Source: Delphinus delphis
Taxonomy: Eukaryota > Chordata > Mammalia > Artiodactyla > Delphinidae
Assembly (NCBI RefSeq): GCF_949987515.2
Contig: NC_082694.2
Coordinates: 61,564,080-61,628,079 of the forward strand
Direction: 5' to 3'
Length of the DNA stretch: 64,000 nt
Made by a program: the position numbers and the translations under genes. This document shows positions 12,121 to 25,034 of the stretch, piece by piece; positions within the stretch are counted from its first letter, which is position 1, and every line of letters begins with the position of its first letter. The notes under the pieces were generated by a model. That model was not told the origin of the DNA. It made no database searches and saw only the letters and a program-made list of their open reading frames with translations.

Positions 12121-15100
12121 GTATACATATAAAACCACACAACTAGTTCTTCTATTTGGAATAGAGCATTTTGGGTCACTGTTTCTCTTCTCTGTTTCCC
12201 AACTGTCTAGTAAAGTTATGTTGCCTTTATAATACTTTTCTTAAAAAGAAAGCAAAGGACCTGATATTTGGTCCCAACACACATAGCTTAGTTATGGGAA
12301 ATAAGATGTTCAAGAAATAAAACTACAGAGAGGAAATTTAGGTAACACCTCTGAGTGATCATTAAAGGGATTTGGGTCTCTTTTTACAAGACAAGACCTT
12401 TTCCCACATGTAACTAAGCTCCAAGAATCTCTGAGTATGAAAAGTTCTAGGGAATTTCTGCATCAGTCCTTTTGATGGTCTAACCTTTCTTGACACATGG
12501 CAAGGGCAGGCCACCAGCTACCATAAACCTGATGAGGACCTTATTAACTGCAGAAGACACAGGAGCGAGATGCCCACAGCTTTATGTAAGTTGCTAAGGA
12601 GTCAATCTACAAATATTTATTTATATAAATTACTTAATAATGGCCACACACAGAATTTCTTTTTTCTGTTGGAATTAACAGAACCTAACAGCTCCAATTA
12701 GAAGAAAATGCTATCATCACAGGAGAATGGACATAGAGACTATCAGAACACGAACACTGACCCCATGAGGATTTTTTTTTACATGTTTGCACGTTGCATA
12801 TGTGAATGTATATGCACATATAATTTGCAATGTGTGCACAGCTGTCCACTGCAATGACAGTTTTCTACTGTAACAAAAGACAGGAAGAGTCTGTTTCCAT
12901 TAACACTAAATTACACTCACGCCAGCAGCCTGCCCACTGAATGCCGCCAGTCCACTGGCTCCCCTGCAAGGCTTCCCTAGGTCATGGATGACTTAGTCTC
13001 TACCCCTCAAAGAGCCCCATCTGCTTGCTTCGTCTAGCACAAATGTGACCTTTTCTCCCCAAGTGCTGTCTCTGGGTCCAGCTATAGGCATGACAGCCGG
13101 TGAGAGTCTGGTTCAAGAAACTGATTTCTCTCCAACAGCTCTGTGAGGTTCTTTTCAGGACTCGGAGCTACACAGCTATCTATACAGCTGAAAATGGTAC
13201 TTGCTGGTTGCACTTCACACCCTCTTCTCTGGTTCTTGCCTTCCAGGAAGTCTACTTTTCAGTTACAAGGACTGTTTACCCTGGCTTATGACCAGAGGGG
13301 CACTCCCCTCCTTCAAGTGTGTTTCCTAGTCCTCTGCCTCCATTCATTTATTTTAATAAAGACTGAGGGTAAATGTGTCATTCTAGCATCAAGAACAGCC
13401 CTGGGTCCTTCACCCACCACCTCAAATGAACTCAGGAGCCACAGATTTTGAGAGGCACACATCTCCGATCTGAGCAGCAACCACCGTTAGATCAAATACT
13501 CCCCCTGCTGATAATGTGGAAGAGAAGACAACACTCAAGGAGAACAGACTTGCCCCCAGGGTCTGGGAGCGACTTCTAAACTTTCAACAGTAATGAAGCC
13601 ATAAGAAAGTTAAAAAGAATATTTTTAAAGAGTTAGAGGAAAATCAAGTAGACCCTCAAAAAATTACCTTGCTTCGAATCTTCGCTTTTCACTGCCAGCT
13701 AAGCATTCTAACTTCACTTAGCAATCAGTTCCAGCTTGCCCTCCTCCCTGTTCCACCACTGTATAACAACCAGTGGTGAAGAACAAAAGGCTCTAAAGTG
13801 AGTTACTGGAAAGCCACCAATTCATGACACCCGCATTCTGAACAATTACCATCAGGCTGTGAGATGAAAATCTTAAAAGGCAGGAAAGTTGAAGGGACAC
13901 GCCACAGCAGAGACATCAAAATTAAACCTGCCCTCAGAGAATGGAGCTCTCTGGGCACATTCACTAAAGTGATAAAAGGGTTTGGGGGCCCGAGCTTATA
14001 CCCAAGATAATTCTGTATATATGTTGTCTAGGACCCTGTATACTTTATCTCGGCCAAACCTCTCTTCTCTCCCAGTTGAAAAGCTTAGTGCCAAATGTAT
14101 CACCCAAAGGTTATAATTTGCTGTTGTATCCTTAAGTGTCTCCTGTTGCACTGTCTGAATTTACAAACCACTTTCAGACCTTTAGAAAAGTAAACAAACA
14201 AACAATGAGTTCATGGCTAGCGCTGAAGGAAAAAACAACTCCACACTGCTCAATAACAAGTTGGGACTCCAGCCATTAGTCATCAAGAATTCCTCAGTCC
14301 CTGAAGTCATAGGGTTTGGAGTAAATCCAAATGGGATTCTGCTTTTTTAAATTCCTTATATTGCATTCCTACGGACTTCCTGTGCAAACCACTGTGAGGC
14401 ATTTTTATTATTCACAGTCACACACTTCCACCCTCATGTTGTTGGCTTAGGAGTTCCTTCCTCAAAGAAGCTGTACAGTTAAATTCCTGAGGACATGTGC
14501 AGATCACCTGGGGCAGTAAACAGGCTGTGTCATGCACTGGCACAGCTCACAGACTAAGTGTTCAATACATGTTTGTTAAATTAAACTCCCTCCTCATTCG
14601 TCAACATCCACGTCTTAGACGCAATCCTGGATTCGCTGAGAAATTGGAAGTCTGTTTTATCATCATCAATTATTCGTATGGTCACCTGAACTGTGTCTAT
14701 AAAGTAATTCATAATTGTTTATCAGTTGTTTACAAGCAGCTGATCACCATAGCATCTCAACTGCTCCACGCACAAGATCCCTGGCGGTAAGAAGGTTATA
14801 AGCAGCCACCCATGAGGAAAATTCTTACAAGCGGATGAAGGTTTGGTGAATGAAAGACGACACCTTTATGACAAACTGGCAAGAAGAAAAGTCCCCACAA
14901 ATAAAAATTACTTTAAAGTATTTGCCAAAATAAATACAGCTGAAACTAACCCCTCGTAGCAAACTTAAAAAAATAAATTCTAAGAATGATTTGGGGGAAG
15001 AGGGGAAGGAGAGGACATGGGACAGTTTCAAGCTGCCTTCCGCCAATAATATGACTTCCCCCTGGGAGTCTCTTTACAGGTAAGTGTCATCTATTTCAGT

Positions 15101-17590
15101 TTCCACAATACAGACCAAATAGTTCAGATAGAAAAGTTTCTACAGAATATCTTGGATGACCTTGAGTCTAGATTTAGTCAACAAATGCTCATTGAGTTCT
15201 TCCTGTGTGCCAAGCGCTAGAATAACACACAATCCTGGCACTCAAGGGGATCAAAATGAGGCCGGGAGACAGAAATTGAACTCTAACAGTGTGAAAAGTG
15301 CTATAACAAGGGAAGGAGAAAGTGCTATTTACAGGCCCTGGGCAGGGGGGAAGGGCTGGGAGGATGGCATTATTTTTTCCTGGGCAGGGCAGGAAGGCTT
15401 CACAAAAGAAGCAGCATGAAATGGTAGAGGCTGAGGATAAGAACACATTTTGAAGGATGTTCAGATAACTCTGGGGAATCCGAAAGCCGAAACCACATCA
15501 ATTTTCCAGTGGCTGCTTTGCCTCCACACCTTTGGCGGCAATATATATTAGGAAGTATGTGTCAAACATACCTCCTAATTTCCTGAGTTCTCAAAGGGTC
15601 CCTGTCCAAGATAAACTTGAAATAAACTATAGCCAGGTACTGAATTTAGGAGTCTAATTTTCCTTTACCTGTGGGCTTTTAGTAATCACATGCAAATTAC
15701 TAAGGCTCTACGGGAAGTTAAATGCTAATTATACTGATTATTTTTTTTAAAAAAGTAAAGTTGGCATCATTATGCATATGACAAGAAAAAAAGAGCTCAC
15801 TGTTCCTTCTTTCCTGGTACTCATCCTTCACGGTTTCTCTCTTGGTAGCTCTTGATACTTTCTACTCTTCCATTCTCTCAAGAAATAGTATCACCCGGGC
15901 ATTTCTGACGCAAAGGTACATGCTCACACAGTCACACACAGTTTAAAAAATATAATACATGGACTATTGTCAGCGCCAAATGCAGCTGTAATTATATATT
16001 TCTTTTGGACGTGTTTTATGTTATTAAAGCATGTAAATACTTTATCTCCCTCAAGTTTTCCAGAACTCTATTGGCAGAGAGTCTTTTTCCTTTCTCTTTC
16101 CAAAGCATCGAATACAATTTCCTGAAGAGATAGTCAAACTTGGTTTCTGAGGGCTCACCTTTTCCCAGCGTAGCCTTTGGAAATATAATTTCATCTCCTT
16201 CCAACGAAACACACCTCTGGCTTCCTTTATCTCCCTTTTTTTTCCCCCTACAGAGGTGTTCCATTTCTTACCCTAAATTTCTGCTTTTCCTTCCTGCACC
16301 TAAACTTGCTGTGTAAGGCCAGAAACTATGTTTAGTGATAATCTACTATAAATCACCCCACATTGCCTTAAGGATAATAAAACTTTTGTCCCAATCACCG
16401 AGAAATGAAGTCAGTCATTTTCCTGAGCTCCACTTGTCCACAGATAGCTATCCCAATTAACCAGGCCGTTTAAAAGCCAAAGCATTTTAATTAAAATTGT
16501 TTTTTTAATGTCATAAAACAATGCACCATCTTTATTTATTAAGAAGTCATTTTCAGTTTGCTGATCTACAAAGTAGATAATACACTTAATTTGCCTGAAG
16601 CATGGAAGCTCTTCTCAGCATATCCATAATACAGTGTAAAGTATTCTTTGTGTTGTGCCCTTAGCAACTGAACACACACACACGTGCACACATACTACAT
16701 CCAAAGGCATACAGGAGTTATCACAACTTCCTGTCTCTCAAAGTCACGCCTGTAACTGGACCAGGGGCCAGTTGCTGATGCTGCGGGTGTATTTTACCAT
16801 CCTGGGCACACCTTTTTAAGCCAGCAGGTCTACCACAACTTTGTAAAGAGCCTTGTTTTATAAAGTTTTATCACTTTCTGATCCACAGCATCATATTCCA
16901 CAGTGTCAAATGAGTTTTATGTACTAGCAAACATTGCTCCCCCTCCAAACATTGCTACAGACTCCTCTGCCAGTCTGTTAGCACAGACACCATCATTGGA
17001 AGGGTCCTCACCAAGGAAGTGACACTTGGTACCAACTTCTCTTAATAGTTGGATTATGTACAGAGAGCTGCATGCAGCCATGCTGGGGAGGGTGTGGAGG
17101 CATATGGGAAGATGCTGGAACGCATGCCTTTCCAATGGCTTTCAGGGCACGTGAGAGCCAGCCGCACTGGGTCGTGGCAGGGATTCACCAGGAAAGGAGG
17201 AGGGCCAAACCACGGCACAAAGACCGAGGCATGGGAGATACAAAATGGACCTTCTAGAACACTCTCACGGCAGCAAATGCACACTGAACGCTCCGGCTGC
17301 TTCCCAGAGAGAAGTGATGGGCCCCAGGCATTCAGAGTTCTCTTCCTGTCCCCACAATTTAAAAGTTCTTAAGCTAATATGCACCAACCAAGCAGGAAGA
17401 AAACCAAGAAAGACCTATTGTTACAGCAAAGAAGAGTAAAGCAGAAGCTCTTTAGGCAAAAGCTCCCATTAGTAAATGAATACCCTGCACCCCTCAATGG
17501 CTATTTCAGACGCCACCACCACTAGCTAGCTATCTAGAAATCTACCCTGGGAGAGGAGACGACCTGGAACAGGATTTAAGTTTTAATATT
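12121..17590. other. Intron stretch, mostly unassigned
   Basis: No gene seen. 15180-15480 resembles an old interspersed repeat also echoed at 49.6, 50.0, 52.3 and 55.0 kb (CATTGAGTTCTTCCTGTGTG, then GCACTCAAGGGGATC). A short AC run lies at 16672-16692. A POU-type octamer palindrome is at 15680-15702. Confidence 0.4.
15680..15702. promoter_or_regulatory. Octamer-containing inverted repeat
   Basis: TAGTAAT and ATTACTA face each other across nine bases. ATGCAAAT (15690-15697), the POU octamer, lies across the centre and the right arm. Possible homeodomain/POU binding site in the intron; no functional evidence. Confidence 0.25.
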
Positions 17591-17813
17591 ATCTTTTTTC
17601 TTTTTTTTCTTTTTTTTTTTATTTGCGGTACGCGGGCCTCTCACCGTTGTGGCCTCTCCCGTTGCGGAGCACAGGCTCCGGACGCGCAGGCTCAGCGGCC
17701 ATGGCTCACGGGCCTAGCGGAGCGGCATGTGGGATCTTCCCGGACTGGGGCACGAACCCATGTCCCCTGCATCGGCAGGCGGACTCTCAACCACTGCGCC
17801 ACCAAGGAAGCCC
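17591..17813 (-). mobile_element. CHR SINE, minus orientation
   Basis: T-rich left end, GCGGTACGCGGGCC, and CACCAAGGAAGCCC right end. Near-identical flanks ATATTATCTTT (left) and ATATCATCTTT (17814) are the target duplication. A few bases are missing in the CCTAGCGGAGCGG region. Confidence 0.92.
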
Positions 17814-20800
17814 ATATCATCTTTAAAAAAGAAAAAAGAAGGAAAGACAGAGCAAGCCATAGTACTCCACTAGAAGTATTTTCCATTTAACAATATAAAA
17901 TGTCTACCCAGTTATTTTAATAAACTTACAGATTAGAGCAAAAATAATCTTTGGGAGCAAAAAGCAAAATGTCATAGAAAACTAAAAATTAAATAAGTTC
18001 ACTGCTAGGGATTGGTGGCTTAGGTAATTGAAATTGAGAGTCATGGAAGAGATCTACATAATAATTAGCTGCTGAGTTTTCTCCTGTCACATACTCCCAA
18101 ATGGAGTGTTTAGTGTTCAGCAGACTTATTAACGAATAAATGCCCGACTGGAATTAACTAGCACCTCATTCTGGAAGGCTGCTCTTGGCAAAAATGGAAT
18201 ATCCACAAGGCAGAGCAAGCTGATTGCTGGTGCACACTGCGGGCTGGGCTGACCATCGCATTCTTTAGAATCATACGTATTACATCAACTTTCAGAACCA
18301 CAGGTCCACACCACCTAACAGCACAACGCCCTGCCACTGGACAACATGCATAGGAAGGGTGAAGTTTCTAGACCCCAAGAGACAACCTTCCAAGCTTCAT
18401 GGTTGGCCTGAACCTGAAACATCTTTATTGAAGATCTGCCATCCTGCACACACGCAGAGAGCTTTCTGGTCCCGTGGCTCAGGGATACAGAGGGAAGGGA
18501 GCTGTGGTAGCAGCAGGTCCCTCTGCAGAGCCTCATCTGTTTCATCCTCCCAACATAAGGCACCCAAGTGTCCATGTGGCCAGGGCCCCTCCTTTCATGC
18601 ACGATCACTGCTATGTTTCTTTAAATTCAGCTGCTCCTTAAGGAAACTCCCTGGCAAGTGAAAACAGCAGCAAAGGTAAAAGAATGCTGAGAATTTGGCT
18701 GCTGCCTGCAGTATTAGGAAGAACAGCAATTACTCAACTCTCTCTTAGTGTCAGAGGCAGAAATAAGCATGTGAATTTGGGCAAGTTTTGGCCTGTCTTT
18801 GCTCAAGCTTCTCCCTTTGTAGTATCTGTCACCTCCCTCCCTCAGTCATAATAACTAATGAAGTAAATGAGAAAATGGAGAAAGAGTGAAGGCAGAAGGT
18901 CAGCAAAGACATGGAAGAGAGGCATAAACTCTACCTTGAATCCAGACTAGGCCACAGTTAATAAGGCTTAAAGATCGCTGGCATTCGAAAGATGTTACTA
19001 ACTTCCCGATAACCATGTTTTGCTGTCTCCATTGCCTCACAATAAACATAACTGCGGGAGAACTCTGGATCTTTTCCTCCAAGCCCTTCCGTCTAGGGCA
19101 CTTGGCAAAGAGTCATGTAGACACTACCACTTTTTTCTTCTCTGGCTTGCAAACACAAGGTAATATTTGACTCCTGCCCAGCACTTCTAGGTCATAAAAA
19201 CATTGATCTTATGACTAGAAGGGCCTTACGATATCATCTGGTTCAGTTCCCCTGCCTTTAGGTAGGTAACTATTTAATTCTCTTTTGACAAATTAAGGCA
19301 AAGTCAGGTCAAGGGAAGCTGAGGAGGTTTTATTTCAGTAACCGGGCTATTAGGGGATGAAGGAAGATCCGGAAGCCACGGCTATTTTTTTCTCCTTAAT
19401 CATACTACTCTCATGTACATGAATTTTGCAAAGTTTACTTTTCTGAGCAGCCCTAAATCCTTCCTGCAACAAGTGAGGATCTATATAAATCCATTCATTC
19501 TTTTGATGAAAATATGGAAATTTATTTGGTCTTTCATTTTAAGGTTGTAGACATGGTGATAAATTTTCCTAAAATTTGTCTGAAACCTAAGAACTCAGTA
19601 TTTCTGGACAACACACAGCATACCCAATCTTTCTCAAAGCATTTAAAAATCCTTCAAAGACTTTGGCTTTCAGAGATAAAACTGTCTAAAATCTACCCCC
19701 TTTTCCTCCCTCAGAATGTAAATGCCCTTGCCTTTAAAAAGGCAAAGCTCCCTACTCTGGAAAGTGAGGGAAGGTTTTCAAGATCTGCATTTGACAAGAT
19801 TATGGAAAGCCCTGCCTCTGCACAATTATAAACACACACTCTGAGGGGACCAAGCCCACACATCCTGTATGCACGAGTCCTCACACCTCATGGGTCTGAA
19901 GTAGTCCAACTAATTCTTAATACTGAAAGTCCAGTTCAGGCCACACTTTCTCAAGACAGTTTTACCTTATTTTGGCAGGTCTTTTGGAGTCTTAAAAAAA
20001 GAGGCATCACAAGTCTCCAATATTGAGATGCCTTTTGTTTTATCACAGTTGTGAACTGTTTTGCTTGTGGCTTTTGGATAAGATAATAAGTTACCTCTTG
20101 TAGACCGGGACTTTGCAGGCTCAGGTTTCATTGTGCCCTGCCAGAAATTCCTTTCTGTTTTGAATCTGAGATGTTTGTTTATGGTTTTTTGTTTTGAAAT
20201 GCTAAACAAGATAGGCACAGTTTCTAGTTACAGCCTATACTTTTTTTTTTTCTTTTTTTTTTTTAAACCTTGCTATAGCCAGAGTGGCTGATTGCTAAGG
20301 ACTTCGCTTAAATTTCCAAAGAGCAGACTCTTCAGATTCTCTTCTGAGGAACTTGAAATGTAAAACGACAACACCTTAAAATACAATGAACACTTAATTT
20401 TCTTTCTTAAGTGTTCATAAAACAAGTGTTCCCAGGATATTTCAAAACGAAGGTGTTCTTTTTGGATGTGACAAACATACTTACACAAAACTCTGAAATT
20501 TGGAAGTTTATCTCATCTTGTAGGTTACATGTTTGAATATCAACACTCTTGATGAAGCACTACAATGAAAGGTACTAGAGAGTTTCTGTTTAAAAAAAAA
20601 TTCAATTTCTACTGTGTGATAATAAGGTCTGGTTTTCAAGAAGAATATAAAGAGTTTTAAACTACTGATTCCAAGGACTATACCATCATTATGTTTCTTT
20701 CTCCTTATTCCATAACAGCCAATATAAAGCATTTGCCTTATGAGTTCTCAGCCCATATTTACTGGATGAACATGATACTTAGTACCAGGTATGAAGGAAA

Positions 20801-21649
20801 AGTCACAGTTCTGTCTTCCTGAAGTGGGACCACACCTATACTAGGAACCAAAGAGACAAGAACGTCAGGTGTTTTCATTCTAGGCGTTCTTTTCTAGCCT
20901 TCCACTGCAGCACAGGCTCTCCAGAGAAACCACAATGCAAATCACAGTAAAGCTGCAGTATTAGTCCACATGAAAGATGGATGGGACACACTGGATCAAA
21001 AAAAGCAACGCAGATGCACTCTAGGCTGCGCACCATCTCCTGCTCATTCCCATGCCTGCCCTGGTCTCTGAGCTGGCAGGCTGGCTGCTGCTTCCTTCTG
21101 GAACCTCAGGATCCCAACTTGCCTTGCCTTGGCGATGTTCCGTGGGGTCTCTGATGACTCCAGCCACGTCTGGAAACCCACACAAAACTTCTAACAATAA
21201 AATGAAATTTAACGCACTTTCATGAAACCATATGCCATCCATATTAAGATAGGTCACCTTTAAAAGAATATTTATTTGAAATAGCTCTCCGGAAGTAAGG
21301 ATTCAAACTGCAAAATAGAGCAGATGTCCACTTTCTCCTGAAGGACTAAAGGGACTGAGAATTACAGTCATACTGGATCAAACCAATGACGGTTTTTTTG
21401 GCCCAGAGACCCTGGACTCACGCCCCTCATTCTTAATGTTTCACAGTCCCTTCCTCTCTGACAAACACCAGAGACCATAGTTCTTGGAGTCCCCTGTCGA
21501 AGAGATTTAGTTAAGTGTGGTTAATGCACAAAGAAGATTTTTGTTAAACTTATACAGAGAGAAAGTTAACAAAGAAAAAAATGAGAAAGGACAAAAAATA
21601 GAATGGAAATTAGAATATTAACTACCTTTTAAAAAATCTATTTGGTACC
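17814..21649. other. Intron stretch, mostly unassigned
   Basis: No gene or young repeat. 19205-19330 has a MIR-family feel (GAAGGGCCTTACGATATCAT) but is too diverged to call. A pyrimidine run lies at 20240-20264. Confidence 0.4.
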
Positions 21650-21870
21650 AGGTACTATACTGGCCATTACATATATTTTTGTGTGTATATACATGTATAT
21701 ACACAGATATACAACACACATACATGTAATCATATGTATATTTAATATAGGTAATAATTCTCTCCAACCCTAACTGTAATTACTTGATAAAAGCTATTAA
21801 TATTCCATTTTCACAGATGAGGAAACTGAAGCCCAAAACAATTAAGCAAACTGGTTGTTCACAGCTGAAC
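21650..21870 (-). mobile_element. MIR SINE with internal TA/CA simple repeat
   Basis: ACCAGGTACTATACTGGCC, a TATATACA-type simple stretch (21668-21740), then CACAGATGAGGAAACTGAAG, the most conserved MIR segment in reverse. Confidence 0.7.
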
Positions 21871-21897
21871 ACAGTTAATTTAAACATAGGTTTGTGT

Positions 21898-22200
21898 GGG
21901 GACTTCCCTGGTGGTCCAGTGGTTAAAAATCCATCTTCCAATGCAAGGGATGCGATTCGATCCCTGGTCGGGGAACTAATATCCCACATGCCGCGGGGCA
22001 ACTAAGCCTGCGTGTCACAACTACTGAGCTTGTGCACTCTGGAGCCCACGCGCCACAACTAGAGAAAAGTCCACGTGCTGCAACGAAGAGCCCGCAGGCT
22101 GCAACGAAAGATCCTGCGTGCTGCAACAAAGAGCCCACGTGCCACAACTAAGACCCAGCGCAGCCAAATAAATAAATAAATATTTTAAAACAACAACAAC
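21898..22200 (+). mobile_element. CHR-2-like long SINE with target-site duplication
   Basis: Head GGGGACTTCCCTGGTGGTCC, a run of CTGCAACGAAGAGCCC-type units, tail AAATAAATAAATA then CAACAA repeats. Flanks AACATAGGTTTGT (21883-21895) and AACACAGGTTTGT (22201-22213) are duplicated target. Confidence 0.9.
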
Positions 22201-22519
22201 AACACAGGTTTGTCCGGCCCCAAGGCCTATTTTCTTTTTCCTACAACATCCTGCACAGATGAGTGAGAAGGAGGGAAGAACAGAGACCTCCAGGCCTGGC
22301 TTGCTGCTGCTCCCCCCTAAATCCTTCCTGGTAGTCACTGCCGGAGTCAGGGCCCCTCTTGGTTGCCCCCAAGATGCTCAGCACTTCCTATCTCAGGGCT
22401 TACCAGCTGTAAGGAACTGTCTTGGGCTACAATGGATTGTCCCAGTTGTCACTATCTACCTTCAGACCACAGCCTCTGTGAAAGCAGGGCCCCTACCCTA
22501 TTTATTTTGGTTGAAACTA

Positions 22520-22860
22520 ATTATTAGACTAGCAGGTAACATTATCAGTTCTTATTACACGCCCTACTGCTGCTACATGCTTTACAGGCACTAGCCGTTT
22601 GCTACTTCAAGTGTGGTCCTGGGATCAGCAGCACTAGCATCACATGGGAGTTTATTAGAAATGCAGCATCTCAGGCCCCATCTGGACCTACTGCATCAGA
22701 ACCTGTATGTTTAATGAGATCCCCCAGGTGATTTGTGTGCACACTAACATTTCAAAAGCACAGTTTTGTCTCATTTAATCCTCAGAGAAAACATAGGTGG
22801 TACCTATTACTATTAACAGCTGGGAAACTCAGGCTTAGAGAAGATAGGTGCTATCACTAG
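22520..22860 (-). mobile_element. MIR SINE interrupted by MER5A
   Basis: Left part contains TTACACGCCCTACTGC and GCTTTACAGGCACTAG. The right part resumes at TCATTTAATCCTCAGAGAAA and GGGAAACTCAGGCTTAGAGA. The insertion point is about 22611. Confidence 0.7.
22611..22762 (-). mobile_element. MER5A-type hAT DNA transposon fossil
   Basis: Reverse MER5A text: GTGTGGTCCTGGGATCAGCA, CATCACATGGGAGTTTATTA, CAGGCCCCATCTGGACCTAC, CCCAGGTGATTTGTGTGCAC. Non-autonomous and long inactive; nested in a MIR, so it inserted later than the MIR. Confidence 0.8.
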
Positions 22861-23534
22861 AGTTCAGCACAAAGACCAGAGCCAAGGCAGCTGCTCAGTA
22901 AATATTCATGGAAGAGGATGGCAGGGAAACAGGTAGGGCTAGAAAGAGAACAGAGGAATGGCCTGGTTAAACTCCTGACCTCTGGTTTTGCCTAGCTTGT
23001 ACCTACTACCAGGACAGGTCAGCTGCAGCAATACAGGCTGTTTCCTTAGCTCCAGCCAGGCCAAATCCTGTGCTGACCAGCAGTATGGACACTTCAGGAG
23101 CTAGGAACAAAATCTTCTTCCAGAATAAAATGTGAAGGAAAATGCACATTGCTGATACGTTTGAGTTTAGGCGCTCCTCCTTCCCCAAATGAAATATTAG
23201 TCCACAGATAAATGGTTAAATTTACAATTCTTACAACTTAATGCAAAAAATTTCAGATTCCTCCCTCTTTATTTTTACCCGAAATACACAAATTTTGTAG
23301 AAATTATTTAGACCAGGTGTAACAAATGGGCATCAGGAGGAAAGGTAGCAAATAGCTTCGGAGGCCTTTAAATAAGTTTTTTAACTCAATGCATTTACGG
23401 TGTTGGGGTAGGAGGAGACCTGAACTCAGTAATAATTCGCTTTCTAAGAGCCCAGACTCCTCGCGATCAATTACGGAGGTAGATGAGGATTAAACTGAAC
23501 AAGACAATGAGCCCATATCAGGTTATTTTACTTA

Positions 23535-23730
23535 TTCTGGTTAGTAGCTTTGCTGTTTACCACGTGCTAGTCATTCTTCTAAGTGCTTCATAGGGATTCC
23601 TTCACCGAGTCCTTATAGCAACCCTATTATTAACCCCGCTAAACAGATGAGAAAACTTAGATGCATGGAAGCAGAGCGCAGATTTGACCCCAGAAGCTAA
23701 GTTTCTAACAACTACATTCTTGGATCGAGG
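23535..23730 (-). mobile_element. MIR SINE
   Basis: ACGTGCTAGTCATTCTTCTA, CCTTATAGCAACCCTATTAT and AACAGATGAGAAAACTTAGA are the reverse MIR core. Confidence 0.72.
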
Positions 23731-24478
23731 TATAAGTATTTCTCACAGAGAATTAACTGGGGTTGGGAGAGGGAGATAAGGAATTGAACCCTGTTCACTT
23801 AGCAACTGCAGAAGAAAAAGGAATCTCTTTTGATTTTTTTTCATGTGGGCCCAAAGTGAACACTTACCAGCATTTACCTCAAGGGCATTCTTAACTTTAA
23901 GTATATTCAACCATCCCTCTGTCCTGTCCGCAAGACCGACGAGGTCTTGTCCAAACACAGGGGTTTTCCATGATTTGATTAGGCTAACTGGCCAGGACAA
24001 GTAGCAGAGAGTGGGTGAAATCAGGAGATGCTGATAAACGGACACCTCTCAGTTCACTGCCCACGCTCATCTGCCTAGTGGAACAAGCTAGAACAAAGAG
24101 AAAATCACTCCCAAAAGGAAACTTGCCATTTTGAACCACAGCTGGTACAGCGTTAAGAATGCAGCCTCATTCTTAGATGTTGGGAAACACCTGATATGTA
24201 TCGCAAAAGCTCTGAGAATGGGTAGGATCCCTTCCCCCACCAAAAGGGAGCTCTGACTCCGAATTTTGAACCTAGTTGGAATTTGAATTCTCCTTTTCAG
24301 CTTTGCCACCAGAGCCTGAAGATCATCTCAGATCCTGTGATTCCTAGGACAAATTTTACCCACATACCTCACCAACTAATCATATACAGACCTGAGAAAT
24401 CAGTTCTACTTGGTTTCAACTTAAGTAGACTTTTGAAGGTCTTGCCTCATTCTTTATCTTGATTAAAAGAGTATCTGG
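23731..24478. other. Intron stretch, nothing recognised
   Basis: No repeat, gene or site that I can name. Confidence 0.45.
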
Positions 24479-24670
24479 GGGCTTCCCTGGTGGCGCAGTG
24501 GTTGAGAGTCCGCCTGCCGATACAGGGGACACGGGTTCGTGCCCCGGTCCGGGAAGATCCCACATGCCGCGGAGCGGCTGGGCCCGTGAGCCATGGCCTC
24601 TGAGCCTGCGCGTCCGGAGCCTGTGCTCCGCAACGGGAGAGGCCACGACAGTGAGAGGCCCGCGTACCGC

Positions 24671-24698
<28 letters not shown>
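24479..24698 (+). mobile_element. CHR SINE, young copy in tandem with the next SINE
   Basis: Close to consensus over its whole length, GGGGGCTTCCCTGGTGGCGC to GCGTACCGC, with a 28-base uninterrupted A tail. Preceded and followed by AGAGTATCTGG, the shared target. Confidence 0.94.
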
Positions 24699-24701
<3 letters not shown>

Positions 24702-24710
24702 TATCTGGAG

Positions 24711-25034
24711 GGCTTCCGTGGTGGCGCAATGGTTAAGAATCCGCCTGCCAATGCATGGGACCCGGGTTCGAGCCCTGGTCCGGGAAGATCCCACATGCCG
24801 CAGAGCAACTAAGTCAGTGAGCCACAACTACTGAGCCCGTGTGCTGCAACTACCAAAGCCTGCATGCCTAGAGCCCATGCTCTGCAACGAGAGAAGTCAC
24901 CGCAATAAGCCGCCTGCGCACCACAATGAAGAGTAGCCCCCACTCGCCGCAACTAGAGAGCCCACGCGCAGCAACGAAGACCCAAGGCAGCCAAAAATAA
25001 ATACATAAAATAAATAAGTTTATTAAAAAAAAAA
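24711..25034 (+). mobile_element. CHR-2-like long SINE, older partner of the tandem pair
   Basis: GGCTTCCGTGGTGGCGCAAT head, repeated CAACTA/CAACGAAGA units, AAATAAGTTTATT and an A tail. Followed by GTATCTGGAG, the same target sequence that precedes it at 24701. Confidence 0.93.

Noticed and set aside
24447..24827. Many 60-130 codon frames with MWDLPGPGHEP or RHVGSSRTGART-type text throughout the window
   Set aside because: All fall inside CHR SINEs and are translations of the repeat, not genes.
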